Made by a program: the position numbers and the translations under genes. The notes under the pieces are model-generated. The model did not search any database. It saw only the letters and a program-made list of their open reading frames with translations, and was not told where the DNA came from. From positions 186,001 to 250,000 of the forward strand of contig CAIVQH010000060.1 in NCBI GenBank assembly GCA_903907995.1: a stretch of DNA of 64,000 nucleotides. The letters are read 5' to 3'. Below, one piece after another: positions 1 through 8,272 of the stretch; within the stretch, counting starts at the first letter, position 1, and each line of letters starts with the position of its first letter. This stretch comes from an uncultured Verrucomicrobiota bacterium (GTDB lineage: Bacteria > Verrucomicrobiota > Verrucomicrobiia > Limisphaerales > UBA9464).

Positions 1-799
1 ACGGCAGCTGCCGATATCAGATGGACTAGAAAAGGTGCCGGCCACCGAAAACACCGGCAGGGGAACGCGGTGAGCATCCCGGTCAGACACGCTCACTCAC
101 GGCAAGGAAGCCGTGGCAGCCGCCCGCAAGGGCCAACCACTCACGGATCGAGTCATGGTCACCACCACCAGCGTCGTATCGCCACGCAGCGAGCGACATT
201 CCGCCGAATCGGGCACCTCGCCCGGCTGGCTCCCCCAGTCTGCCCCGCCCCGGCGCGGCTCATCCCGGTCGGAAGTGAAACTTTCCGCGGTGCCACCGCG
301 GCCGGCCGGCAATTCTTTGGATTGCTTCGCCGACATTGTCGGGTGTCCCCAAGTCGTCACCGCCTTGCCTGGTCCAGGCAGCGAGCCTGCCGTTGTCAGA
401 TCATCCGGGAGACGAATGCGCGGATGCGGCAGCGACAGCCGTCCGCGACCTGTCGGCCGCCCCGGGAATGCGGAACCCATGCGCCCACCGGAACCAGGCG
501 GGACGCGTCGCGAGAGGATGCCAGTGACGCCCCCCTTCTGTATCATATCCGGACCGCTCCTTCGCCGCGGGTCCCGGGCCAACCGGAGGGGGCACCATGT
601 CTGATCCGTCCCTGAGGCGTTTTCCGCGGCGCGGCCTGCGTCGCCGGCCCATCGCAAAATCGCACGAATCTCTCGGAAAGCATCGCCCCGACTGCACCCG
701 GCCGGCACCGGCTGGCGGGACCGGAAAGCCCACGGAGGCGGCCACATTCTGTGTGCGGGTCGAAAGATGTGAAATTACGGACATCTTCATATATCTATA
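1..799. other. Intergenic or uncertain region left of flagellin
   Basis: No gene can be supported in this stretch. Several overlapping frames stay open on both strands, but they are rich in Pro, Arg, Ser and Gly, match no family I recognise and exclude one another, as expected for very GC-rich DNA. One frame entering from the left edge ends with a TGA at 71-73 and could be the last 23 codons of an upstream plus-strand gene, but the evidence is only that it is open. The composition turns abruptly AT-rich at about 770-830, where the flagellin promoter lies. Confidence 0.5.
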
Positions 800-826
800 T
801 AAAGAATCGGACGAATGTTCCGATAT
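800..826 (+). promoter_or_regulatory. Sigma28 (FliA-type) promoter of the flagellin gene
   Basis: TAAAGAAT at 800-807 and TCCGATAT at 819-826 are separated by exactly 11 nt. The FliA consensus is TAAAGTTT-N11-GCCGATAA, so each box matches at 6 of 8 positions with the canonical spacing. The predicted start is near 833, about 120 nt before the flagellin ATG. A perfect 6-bp inverted repeat (ATCGGA at 806-811, TCCGAT at 819-824) lies across the spacer and -10 box and could be an operator or a coincidence. Confidence 0.85.
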
Positions 827-832
827 AAGATT

Positions 833-955
833 TGGCGGCCGGCGGCCATAAAAGGCCGGCAGGGATCAGGGTGATGCCCGGGAAAGTTCACCGCGTGGCA
901 GGGATGCCACGGCAACAATGCCCCCAATGGGGGTGACTCAAGGATAGGAGTCCAT
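833..955 (+). promoter_or_regulatory. Flagellin 5' leader with three CARGGAT (CsrA-like) motifs
   Basis: The predicted untranslated leader holds CAGGGAT at 860-866, CAGGGAT at 899-905 and CAAGGAT at 939-945, spaced 39 and 40 nt apart. All match the CARGGAU core of the CsrA-binding consensus. The middle copy sits at the top of a 7-bp hairpin (894-900 pairs with 905-911, loop GGGA). The third lies just upstream of, and would occlude, the ribosome site GGAG at 947-950. A second small hairpin (CCCCC-AAT-GGGGG, 921-933) lies between them. The layout resembles the Bacillus hag leader, where CsrA blocks the Shine-Dalgarno site. No csrA gene is visible in this window. Confidence 0.6.
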
Positions 956-1759
956 ATGGTAATCAACACTAACACATCAGCAATGAACGGCGCGCGGATG
1001 CTCGCCGACTCGTCAGCGGCGCTCAGCAAGTCCCTCGCGCGATTGTCCTCCGGCTCGAAGATCACTTCGCCGGCGGATGACGCCGCGGGTCTCGCCGTGT
1101 CGGTCCGGTTCGACGCTCAGATCAGCCGCATCGGTGCGGCCAGCTCCAACATCGGCAACGCCATCTCGTTCAACCAGACGCAGGATGGCTACATGGGCAA
1201 GGTCAGCAACGCGCTCAATCGCATGAGCGAGCTGTCGGTCCTTTCCCAGGACGTGACCAAGTCGGATTCGGATCGCGCCCTGTACAACGCGGAGTTCACC
1301 CAGCTCGGCTCGTACATCAACGACACGGCGACCAAGCAGTTCAACGGGGTCAACCTGTTCGACGGCACGGCGCTCAATGTGACCACTGACAGCGAAGGCA
1401 ACACCCTGGCCACCACTGGCGTCAACCTGGCGGCGAGCGCCTACACCACGGCGACCGGTTCCACGATCGACACCGCGGCCAATGCGGCCACCGCCCTGAC
1501 CAACGTCAAGGCGGCCATTGACCAGCTCTCCAAGGACCGCGCCAACCTTGGTGCGAACATCTCCGTGCTGGGCAGCTACAATGACCAGCTGTCGGTGCTC
1601 AAGGACAACCTGAGCTCGGCCAACAGCCGCATCAAGGATGTCGATGTCGCCACCGAGAGCACCAACTTCGCCAAGGCGAACATCCTGGTCCAGGCCGGCA
1701 CCTCGATGCTCGCGCAGGCGAATTCGTCCTCGCAGTCGGTGCTGAAGCTGCTGCAGTAA
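956..1759 (+). CDS. fliC: Flagellin
   Basis: This is the filament subunit, exported by the flagellar type III system. The 267-residue protein has the conserved N-terminal D0/D1 helices (begins MVINTNTSAMNGARML, then LSSGSKITSPADDAAGLAVS) and the C-terminal D1/D0 helix (ILVQAGTSMLAQANSSSQSVLKLLQ). The surface domain between about residues 140 and 185 is very short, so the filament would be thin-walled and little decorated. The ATG follows GGAG by 5 nt. The gene has its own sigma28 promoter and a strong terminator, so it is monocistronic. The fliD gene follows on the same strand. Confidence 0.97.
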   Translation: MVINTNTSAMNGARMLADSSAALSKSLARLSSGSKITSPADDAAGLAVSVRFDAQISRIGAASSNIGNAISFNQTQDGYMGKVSNALNRMSELSVLSQDVTKSDSDRALYNAEFTQLGSYINDTATKQFNGVNLFDGTALNVTTDSEGNTLATTGVNLAASAYTTATGSTIDTAANAATALTNVKAAIDQLSKDRANLGANISVLGSYNDQLSVLKDNLSSANSRIKDVDVATESTNFAKANILVQAGTSMLAQANSSSQSVLKLLQ

Positions 1760-1795
1760 GCAGAGCCAAGGCGCCTTGAGGCGCGGGTCTCCACG

Positions 1796-1831
1796 CCCCG
1801 GCGGTGCGCAAGCGCCGCCGGGGTCTTTTTC
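1796..1831 (+). terminator. Rho-independent terminator of flagellin gene
   Basis: A perfect GC-rich stem, CCCCGGCGG at 1796-1804 with CCGCCGGGG at 1815-1823, extends inward to a GCAA tetraloop at 1808-1811. It is followed by TCTTTTTC at 1824-1831. It lies 36 nt after the flagellin stop codon. Confidence 0.92.
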
Positions 1832-1852
1832 ACCCGCCCGCATTCCGGCGGC

Positions 1853-1880
1853 TAAAGCTCCCGGGCGTTCCGGCCGATAA
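1853..1880 (+). promoter_or_regulatory. Sigma28 promoter of fliD, predicted nearly leaderless
   Basis: TAAAGCTC at 1853-1860 and a perfect FliA -10 box GCCGATAA at 1873-1880 are separated by 12 nt, one longer than ideal. Only 8 nt separate the -10 box from the fliD ATG at 1889, so transcription should start about 2 nt before the start codon. No Shine-Dalgarno site can fit on such a transcript. Confidence 0.8.
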
Positions 1881-1888
1881 CACCGGCA

Positions 1889-3610
1889 ATGGCGGCAACA
1901 TCACCGACACTGGATCTGGGCGTCTCAGGACTGGCCTCGGGTTTTGACTGGCGTACGCTGGTCGAACAGCTGGCGCAGGCGGAGCGCACGCCGCAGACCC
2001 GCCTCAAGAGCGACCAGACCAAGCTGCAGCAGGAAAGCAGCGCGTACGGCACCATCAAGACGCAGCTCACCACCCTGCAGACTGCGGTCACGGCGCTGAC
2101 GGACCCGACCCTCTACAATTCCCGCACGACACAGACCAGTGACAGCACCCTGGCCACGGCCACCGCCGCGACGGCCGCACCGCAGGGCACTTACACGTTC
2201 AACGTTACCCAGCTGGCGGTCGCGGCCACCCAGCAGGGCAGCACCGGCATCGGCGGACCGCTGAGCACCACGAACGACGTGTCCGGTGTGGTGCTGGCGA
2301 CGGCGGGATTCCATACGCCGGTCACCGCCGGGACGATCACGGTCAACGGGAAGCAGGTCACCATTGCCAGCACGGATTCCCTGCAGGACGTCTTCGACAA
2401 CATCTTCTCCGCCACCGGTGGCGACGTGACGGGCAGCTACGATGCCTCGACGGACAAGATCTCCCTGTCGGGGGCCGGCGAGATCGTGCTCGGGAGCGTC
2501 AATGACACCAGCAACTTTCTCCAGGTCAGCCGGCTGCAAAACAACGGCACGGGGGCGATCACCAGTTCCAGTGCGCTGGGCGGGGTGAACCTCACCACCA
2601 ACATCTCCGGCTCCAACCTGGCCACGGCGGTCACCGACGACGGGGGCAGCGGCGCGTTCACGATCAACGGGGTGTCGATCAGTTTCGACCCGGCCGCCGA
2701 CAGCATCAGCAACGTGATGGACCGGATCAACAGCTCGTCCGCCGGGGTTACCGCCAGCTATGACACGGTGAACGACCGGTTCGTGCTCACCAACAAGGCC
2801 ACCGGTGACGTGGGCATTTCGATGCAGGACGTGACGGGCAACTTCCTGGCCGCCACCGGACTTTCCAGCGGCGCGCTTCAGCGGGGCAGCAACCTGCTCT
2901 ACAACATCAACGGAGGCGGCCAGCTGTCGAGCCAGTCCAACACCATCACGGACACCAGCTCCGGTCTGTCGGGCCTGAGCGTCTCCGTTCTGAAGCCAAA
3001 TTCCTCGTTCACCATCTCCGTCGGTGCGGACACCGACAAGATCAAGACGGCGATCAACACCTTTCTCACCCAGTACAACAAGGCCCAGTCGGTCATCGAC
3101 ACGCAGACGGCCAGCAGCACCGACGCCCAGGGCAAGGTGACGGCCGGCGTGCTGGCCTCGGACCGCGACATCAGCTCGCTTGCCGCGTCGTTGCGATCCA
3201 CGTCCTACAATCCCGCTTCGGCGCTCACCGGGGTCATCAAAAGTCTGGCCGACCTCGGCATCTCCTCCAATGGCAACGACAATTCGCTGACCATTTCGGA
3301 CCAGACCAAGATGGACGACGCCCTGCAGAACAACCTGTCGGCCGTGACGGCCATGTTCACGGATGCCACGAACGGCATGGCGACCCAGCTTACCGCCCTG
3401 CTCAACAAGACCGCGGGGGACAGCGGCACGCTGGTCACCCAGCAGAACGACCTGACGAAGCAGTCCAGCGACATTGACACGAAAATCGCGGACATGGAGC
3501 GCGTCGTGCAGGACAACCGGCAGAAGATGATCGATGAGTTCACCGCCATGGAGACCGCGACATCCCAGACCAACCAGCAGCTCCAATATCTGCAAAAAAA
3601 CTTCCCCTGA
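1889..3610 (+). CDS. fliD: Flagellar filament cap protein FliD (HAP2)
   Basis: FliD caps the growing filament and helps flagellin fold at the tip. The 573-residue protein starts with the family signature (LDLGVSGLASGFDWRTLVEQLAQAERTP), has an N-terminal coiled segment (about 30-75), a Thr/Ser/Gly-rich middle forming the D2/D3 head, and a C-terminal coiled coil (about 515-573, ending QLQYLQKNFP). Length is normal for the family. The start gives the typical N-terminus and no in-frame ATG lies nearby, although the ATG is only 8 nt after a sigma28 -10 box. The lipoprotein gene follows 54 nt downstream and may be co-transcribed. Confidence 0.95.
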   Translation: MAATSPTLDLGVSGLASGFDWRTLVEQLAQAERTPQTRLKSDQTKLQQESSAYGTIKTQLTTLQTAVTALTDPTLYNSRTTQTSDSTLATATAATAAPQGTYTFNVTQLAVAATQQGSTGIGGPLSTTNDVSGVVLATAGFHTPVTAGTITVNGKQVTIASTDSLQDVFDNIFSATGGDVTGSYDASTDKISLSGAGEIVLGSVNDTSNFLQVSRLQNNGTGAITSSSALGGVNLTTNISGSNLATAVTDDGGSGAFTINGVSISFDPAADSISNVMDRINSSSAGVTASYDTVNDRFVLTNKATGDVGISMQDVTGNFLAATGLSSGALQRGSNLLYNINGGGQLSSQSNTITDTSSGLSGLSVSVLKPNSSFTISVGADTDKIKTAINTFLTQYNKAQSVIDTQTASSTDAQGKVTAGVLASDRDISSLAASLRSTSYNPASALTGVIKSLADLGISSNGNDNSLTISDQTKMDDALQNNLSAVTAMFTDATNGMATQLTALLNKTAGDSGTLVTQQNDLTKQSSDIDTKIADMERVVQDNRQKMIDEFTAMETATSQTNQQLQYLQKNFP

Positions 3611-3664
3611 CCGGGCGATTGGCGAACCTTGCGGCAGTCAATTCACAGGCACTTCATTCCGGCC

Positions 3665-4327
3665 ATGATGCAGCGCAACCGCCTTTTCGCCCTCTCGCTG
3701 GCATTCTTGCTGGCCGGTTGCTCGTCGCTCATGGTCGAGGATGCCGTGGTGGGGCCGGACTTCGTTCCCCGGAACGTCTTTCTGGCGGCGCCGCAACTTC
3801 CCAAATCTCTCCGTACCGTGGCCGTGCTGCCGCTTACAGCCGATCCGCGGCTGGCCGATGGGGCTGCCGGCATCATGACCCTGGAACCGGTATTGCGCGG
3901 AGAACTGACCAAGCAGCTGCGGTTTGAGCTCATCTTCATCAGCCCGCAACAGCTCCGCGAGTGGACCCAGCGGATCAGTTGGACCTCGAATGACGAGCTT
4001 CCGCCCAGTTTCTTTGAGACGCTCCGCCGGCATGTGCACTGCGACGGCGTGATGTTCAGCCAGCTGACGCAATATCAGGCGTATCCGCCGCTCTCGCTCG
4101 GCTGGCACTTCAAGCTCGTGGATGGCGTGTCCGCCCAGGTGGTCTGGGCCGCCGACGAGATCTTTGACTCGCGGGACAAGGCGGTGTCCAACTCGGCGCG
4201 CCGCTACCAGCAAGCCAGCCAGACCATGGGCAACACGGCGCCGGACTCCAAAATCATCCTGACCTCGCCCGACCGGTTCGCGCATTACAGCGCCGCCGCC
4301 CTGTTCGGCACGCTGCCGCCACGGTAG
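3665..4327 (+). CDS. Outer-membrane lipoprotein of unknown function
   Basis: The 220-residue product starts with a lipoprotein signal peptide ending in the lipobox LLAGC (lipidated Cys about residue 19). The ATG at 3665 is chosen because it gives a compact signal peptide; upstream TTG or downstream ATG starts are possible. The mature part opens with TVAVLPL, a strand seen in several lipoproteins that self-assemble in the outer membrane, followed by a mixed alpha/beta domain. I do not recognise the family with certainty; a DUF799/CsgG-like fold is a guess. It directly follows fliD and may belong to the flagellar programme. Confidence 0.75.
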   Translation: MMQRNRLFALSLAFLLAGCSSLMVEDAVVGPDFVPRNVFLAAPQLPKSLRTVAVLPLTADPRLADGAAGIMTLEPVLRGELTKQLRFELIFISPQQLREWTQRISWTSNDELPPSFFETLRRHVHCDGVMFSQLTQYQAYPPLSLGWHFKLVDGVSAQVVWAADEIFDSRDKAVSNSARRYQQASQTMGNTAPDSKIILTSPDRFAHYSAAALFGTLPPR

Positions 4328-4360
4328 CCTGGTCGGGAAGCGAGGAGCGCCCGTCGCCCG

Positions 4361-5779
4361 TTATTCGCCCGCCGGTTCTTCGCCCTCATCTTTGCTGCCC
4401 AGCCCGTACTCGTTGAGCTTGTTGCGCAGCGTACGGATGCTGATGCCCAGTTTGCGGGCGGCGTGGGTGCGGTTGTCGTTGCTGCGCTCGAGAGTGAAGA
4501 GGATGTGCTGCTTCTCCAGTTCGGCCAGGGAAACCACGTCACCGGTTGCCTGAGTGGGCGCAGCCGGCGGATTGGTGCCAGAAGGCATGGCTTCCGCAGC
4601 CGGGGCGGGGGAAGTGGTCAGCCCCAGGCTGTCCACCTGGATTTCTTCGCCGTCGGCGGAAAGGATCACCGCGCGCTCGATGACGTTCTGGAGTTCGCGC
4701 ACGTTGCCCGGCCAGCGGTGCGTCTGCAGCGCCGCCACGCTGGCGGCAGAGAGGCCCGTGACCCGCACGCCATGCTTGCGGGCGAAGCGCTTCATGAACT
4801 GCGTGGCCAGAAAGGGCACATCCTCGAGGCGCTCACGGAGCGGCGGCACCAAAATGGGCACCACGTTGAGGCGGAAGAACAGATCCTGTCGGAACTCCTT
4901 GCGCTCGACGCTTTGCTCAAGGTTCCGGTTCGTCGTGGCGATGACCCGGACGTCCACCTTGATCGTGCGGTTGCCGCCGACCCGTTCCAATTCGCGTTCC
5001 TGCAGCACGCGCAGCAGCTTGGCCTGGACCTGCGGCGAAACCTCGCTTACCTCGTCCAGCAGAATGGTGCCGCTGTGCGCCAGCTCGAAGCGTCCCTCGC
5101 GCTTGGCCAGCGCCCCGGTGAAGGCGCCCTTTTCATGGCCGAAAAACTCGCTTTCGATGAGGTTCTCAGGGATGGCCGCGCAGTTCACCTTGATGAAGGG
5201 CGCATTGGCGCGCGGGCTTTCCCGGTAGATGGCGCGGGCGACCAGCTCCTTGCCGGTACCGCTTTCCCCCTGGATGAGCACGGTGGCCTGCGTGCGGGCG
5301 ACTTTGCGGATGAGCGCCCGCAGATCCTCCATGGCCTGGCTGCGGCCCAGCAGCTCGTAACCCGTCTCGGTCGTTTCCTCCTGGCTGAGGAAGCGGTTGA
5401 CCTTGACGAGCTGGGTGTGTTCCTGGGCCTTGCTCAGCGTGACCTCGATCTGGTCGACGGAGAAGGGCTTGATGATGTAGTCGAACGCGCCCTCACGCAT
5501 GCAGGTGACCGCCGATTCCACCGAACCGTAGCCGGTGACGACGACCACAAGGGGCTTCTGCGCGCGGCCCTGCAGCTTGCGCAGGAGGTCGGTGCCTTCG
5601 CCGTCGGGCAGCCGCATGTCGGTGAAGACCAGATCGAAGTTGTCCTTGGCCAGCAATTCTTCCGCGCCCGCGATCGTCTCGGTCACGGACACGTCGTAGC
5701 GCAGGCGGCGCAGCTGCTGCTCAAAAATCCGACGGACGAACGGGTCATCCTCCAGCACCAAGATTTTTTCGATAGGCAT
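4361..5779 (-). CDS. Sigma54-dependent response regulator (NtrC family)
   Basis: This transcription activator is expected to drive sigma54 promoters, probably of flagellar genes. The 472 residues show a receiver domain (acidic pair 11-12, phosphoacceptor Asp54, Lys104), an AAA+ domain with Walker A GESGTGKE (171-178), the sigma54-contact loop GAFTGA (218-223) and Walker B LLDEVSE, and a Fis-type helix-turn-helix at the C-terminus (HAARKLGISIRTLRNKLNEYGL). It is the last gene of the minus-strand chemotaxis and flagellar operon, 71 nt after the FlgN-like gene. No cognate histidine kinase is in the window. An FlgR/FlrC-like flagellar role is inferred from context. Confidence 0.93.
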   Translation of the reverse strand: MPIEKILVLEDDPFVRRIFEQQLRRLRYDVSVTETIAGAEELLAKDNFDLVFTDMRLPDGEGTDLLRKLQGRAQKPLVVVVTGYGSVESAVTCMREGAFDYIIKPFSVDQIEVTLSKAQEHTQLVKVNRFLSQEETTETGYELLGRSQAMEDLRALIRKVARTQATVLIQGESGTGKELVARAIYRESPRANAPFIKVNCAAIPENLIESEFFGHEKGAFTGALAKREGRFELAHSGTILLDEVSEVSPQVQAKLLRVLQERELERVGGNRTIKVDVRVIATTNRNLEQSVERKEFRQDLFFRLNVVPILVPPLRERLEDVPFLATQFMKRFARKHGVRVTGLSAASVAALQTHRWPGNVRELQNVIERAVILSADGEEIQVDSLGLTTSPAPAAEAMPSGTNPPAAPTQATGDVVSLAELEKQHILFTLERSNDNRTHAARKLGISIRTLRNKLNEYGLGSKDEGEEPAGE

Positions 5780-5850
5780 TGGACCAACGCTCGCGGCAGG
5801 GCGTCAGCCCAAAGTCCCGAAATCAGCGGAACTTCGAAAGCCAACAGCCG

Positions 5851-6270
5851 TCAGACCTGACACTGCCGCCGGTAGAGATCCGCCACAAAGTGCGGCCGCT
5901 GTCGGTTCGGCGAGGGCAGGTGACGGGGGGGCACCAAGCCACGGCGGAGCAGATTTCGCTCATTCTCCCGGTCCAAGACGATGATTTTCATGATCAGATC
6001 CTGATTCTGGCGGAGAAGGGGTTCGATTTCTGCCTGGTTGCTACGGTCGCAGGCCGGCAAATTCTGCCATTCCCGGCGATGTGACTTGATCAAGTTTACC
6101 GACTCATCTAGGCGTCCCAGCAGGGCTTTCTTGGTCTGATAGAACTCAAAATGCCGTGAACCGTCGCCTTCACGCAGGGATTGGGACTCCTGCTCCACCA
6201 AAACAAGGATTTCGCGGCATAGAAGGAGGTGCCGGTCCAAGGAGGTGCGCAGGTCGGAGATAATGTTCAT
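5851..6270 (-). CDS. FlgN-like flagellar export chaperone (probable)
   Basis: This small 139-residue protein is helical and charged throughout (DRHLLLCREILVLVEQESQSL, then LLRQNQDLIMKIIVLDRENE), with a basic C-terminus. Size, lack of a signal peptide, the heptad-like pattern and position among flagellar genes fit the FlgN family, cytosolic chaperones that keep hook-filament junction proteins unfolded for export. The start codon overlaps the stop of the upstream TPR gene by 4 nt (ATGA), so translation is coupled. Sequence similarity is weak, and FliT- or FliS-like chaperones are alternatives. Confidence 0.55.
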   Translation of the reverse strand: MNIISDLRTSLDRHLLLCREILVLVEQESQSLREGDGSRHFEFYQTKKALLGRLDESVNLIKSHRREWQNLPACDRSNQAEIEPLLRQNQDLIMKIIVLDRENERNLLRRGLVPPRHLPSPNRQRPHFVADLYRRQCQV

Positions 6271-7649
6271 TTAGCCACCGTCACCACAGCTGTTTCTGTG
6301 CCGCCGAGATTGGTCGGAATCAGCTGGTGGCGTGAAAGTTCGGCTTTCAGCAGCCACTGGAGGTGCTCCACCCGCCATTGGGCGAGTTCGGAGATGGTCT
6401 TGAGATTGGGGGTGGTGTTCTCGGGCTTCAACTCGCCCACGCGGGCGATGATGTGGCCATAGGCATCCAGTGCCTTTTGCGGCTGCTCCAGGCGCTCGTA
6501 AACCAGGCCAAGCTGGTACCAGACCGGCAGCTCCCATTCGGGGGAATGATCCAGTTCCAGCAGCCGGTTGTAGATTTCGAGCGCATTCAGGTAGTCGCCC
6601 TGATTGTAGAGCTGGTTGGCGAGATCGTTGCCGGTGCGGCGCTGCCATTGGGCCCATTCGGATGGGTTTTTGGCCGAATCGGCTTGCGCGTGCTGCAGCA
6701 GGATCAGCACCTGCTGCACGGCCTCGTGGGTGCGTCCCACCTTGCGCAACGAATCAGCGAGCAGATAGCGGATCTCGGGCGCTTCTTTGGAGTCAGGGTA
6801 GCGGTTTAGAAAAATGCCCGCCTGTGAGGTGGCGTCCGCCGGGCGGTTGAGTTTGGCCAGGCTGCGGACGAGCTTGGCCCGCACCAAGGCATCGTTCAGC
6901 TCGTTATCGTTAAGTTTCAGCAGCCGGCTAAAAAAATCCACGGCCTCACCGTACTTGCCCTGCAGATAGTAAGTGTCGGCGATCTCGGTCTGGGCCTGCA
7001 GCACGAGTCGCCGGTAGTATTCCACTTTTTCCGTTTTGACGTTCAAAGCGGTGGACATCACCCCGTAAAACTTTGCGATGGCGAGCGTTGGCGCGCCCAT
7101 TTGGCGGTAGATAAGCCCTTGCCGCAAAGTAACCTCCGGCTCATTGGGATCATCGGGATAAAGCTTGAGATACTGGGCATAAAGCTGCTGGGCGCGCGCC
7201 AGTTCGCCCTGATCCTGGAGCAGCATGGCCAGTTCGAGACGGGCACCCCGTTTCAAATCTTCCGAAACATTGGATTCGATGAGGCCGATGAGGTTGGCCT
7301 GCGCCAGGTCCACCTGCTTGTCGCGGCGCTGCTGGCGGGCGGCGTTTAAAATTCTTCGGGCCTGCGGGTCATTCGGATTCCCGGTCTCGACCGTCGGGGT
7401 GGAAGTCAGGTTGTCCGTGGCCAACTGCGACCGGGATTCTCGCAGAGCGGGATCGATCTCTGCCGGAACCACCACCGCCGTCTGCGCGGACGGGTTTGCG
7501 GGCGGCGGCTCGGCCGATTTGATCTCCGTGTTGGGGGCGGAGGCTGGATGCCCTTCGGATTCCTTGCCCTCCTCCGCCAGCAGGACAGGGCAGGGCAGCA
7601 CCAGCACGAATGCCAGACACAATCGGAATCGCAGAAGAGAGCGGATCAT
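6267..7649 (-). CDS. Secreted TPR-repeat protein
   Basis: The 460-residue protein has a Sec signal peptide (LCLAFVLVLPCPVLLAEE), a Pro/Ala-rich linker to about residue 90, then tetratricopeptide repeats over most of the rest, with motifs such as ARAQQLYAQYLKLYPDDP and ALEIYNRLLELDHSPEW. It should act in the periplasm as a protein-binding scaffold. The repeats resemble those of CpoB/YbgF and BamD-type proteins, but no specific orthology is claimed. It sits 15 nt downstream of the membrane-anchored gene and overlaps the FlgN-like gene by 4 nt, which suggests a role in flagellar assembly or motor support. Confidence 0.8.
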   Translation of the reverse strand: MIRSLLRFRLCLAFVLVLPCPVLLAEEGKESEGHPASAPNTEIKSAEPPPANPSAQTAVVVPAEIDPALRESRSQLATDNLTSTPTVETGNPNDPQARRILNAARQQRRDKQVDLAQANLIGLIESNVSEDLKRGARLELAMLLQDQGELARAQQLYAQYLKLYPDDPNEPEVTLRQGLIYRQMGAPTLAIAKFYGVMSTALNVKTEKVEYYRRLVLQAQTEIADTYYLQGKYGEAVDFFSRLLKLNDNELNDALVRAKLVRSLAKLNRPADATSQAGIFLNRYPDSKEAPEIRYLLADSLRKVGRTHEAVQQVLILLQHAQADSAKNPSEWAQWQRRTGNDLANQLYNQGDYLNALEIYNRLLELDHSPEWELPVWYQLGLVYERLEQPQKALDAYGHIIARVGELKPENTTPNLKTISELAQWRVEHLQWLLKAELSRHQLIPTNLGGTETAVVTVAK

Positions 7650-7664
7650 AGCGGTTTTCTATGG

Positions 7665-8225
7665 CTATTTCTTCTCCTGCGTGAAGGTGGCCGAGCTGGG
7701 GGGCAGCACCTCCGGCGGGCGGGCGGGATGGAATTCAACCGGCAATACCACACTGACTTTGGGCGCATTCGTCCCCATGTTGAATTGCCGTGTGAAAAAC
7801 GGTATCAGCGCTTGCGTGGCCATGGGCATCAGGAAGGCGGCATCGGGCTGCTCACCCGCGTCTGGCGTGCCCTCAATGACAAGCGGGCCCATCCTCGCGC
7901 TTGGCGGGACTGGGGAATTGGCCGGTGTGGCCGAACTGGGGGCAGCGGACTGGGAAGCCGTTTCACCGGGGCCTTTTCCGTTCGCCGTAGGCGGAGCCCA
8001 GGAGGCGGAATCAGGCGGCTCCTTCCCCGGCAGCATCGGATTTGCCGGCGGTTGCCCCATATCCAAGGGCGGCAGCACGAAGCCGGATTCGGCCGGGCGG
8101 GGCCCGCGAAAGTAAATCGGCGATGGACCGAGCGCCCGGAGATAACCGGTAGCCGCCACGGCAGGCATCGCCAGCGCGATCAGCCCGACCAATGCAATGG
8201 AACTGTCAGTCTTCATGGCATCCAT
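7665..8225 (-). CDS. Membrane-anchored Pro-rich protein, unknown
   Basis: The 186-residue protein has an N-terminal hydrophobic segment (SSIALVGLIALAMPAVAA), a long Pro/Gly/Ser-rich linker (about 35-125) and a small C-terminal folded part containing NAPKVSVVLPVEFHP. The start at 8225 (MDAM) is chosen because longer frames overlap the preceding regulator gene; the ATG at 8216 is equally possible. The architecture, a membrane anchor and flexible stalk reaching into the periplasm, suggests a cell-envelope adaptor. It lies in the cheX operon between a regulator and a secreted TPR protein. No family was recognised. Confidence 0.65.
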   Translation of the reverse strand: MDAMKTDSSIALVGLIALAMPAVAATGYLRALGPSPIYFRGPRPAESGFVLPPLDMGQPPANPMLPGKEPPDSASWAPPTANGKGPGETASQSAAPSSATPANSPVPPSARMGPLVIEGTPDAGEQPDAAFLMPMATQALIPFFTRQFNMGTNAPKVSVVLPVEFHPARPPEVLPPSSATFTQEKK

Positions 8226-8272
8226 GCCGCAACCCTGCCCGACTCCGCCGCAAATCCTTTTGCGGCGTCGGT

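Noticed and set aside
1-73. Possible 3' end of a gene entering from the left edge
   Set aside because: Only 23 codons are visible, with no recognisable motif; an open frame of this size is uninformative.
97-747. Long open frames on both strands left of the flagellin gene
   Set aside because: They overlap one another, are rich in Pro/Arg/Ser, match no family and fit the open frames expected at this GC content.
1925-3595. A 556-codon open frame antisense to fliD
   Set aside because: It mirrors the fliD codons and has an unnatural Arg/Gly/Val-rich composition; fliD is certain.
4463-5860. A 465-codon plus-strand frame antisense to the sigma54 regulator
   Set aside because: It is a shadow of the regulator gene; no domain pattern and abundant Leu/Arg/Gly.
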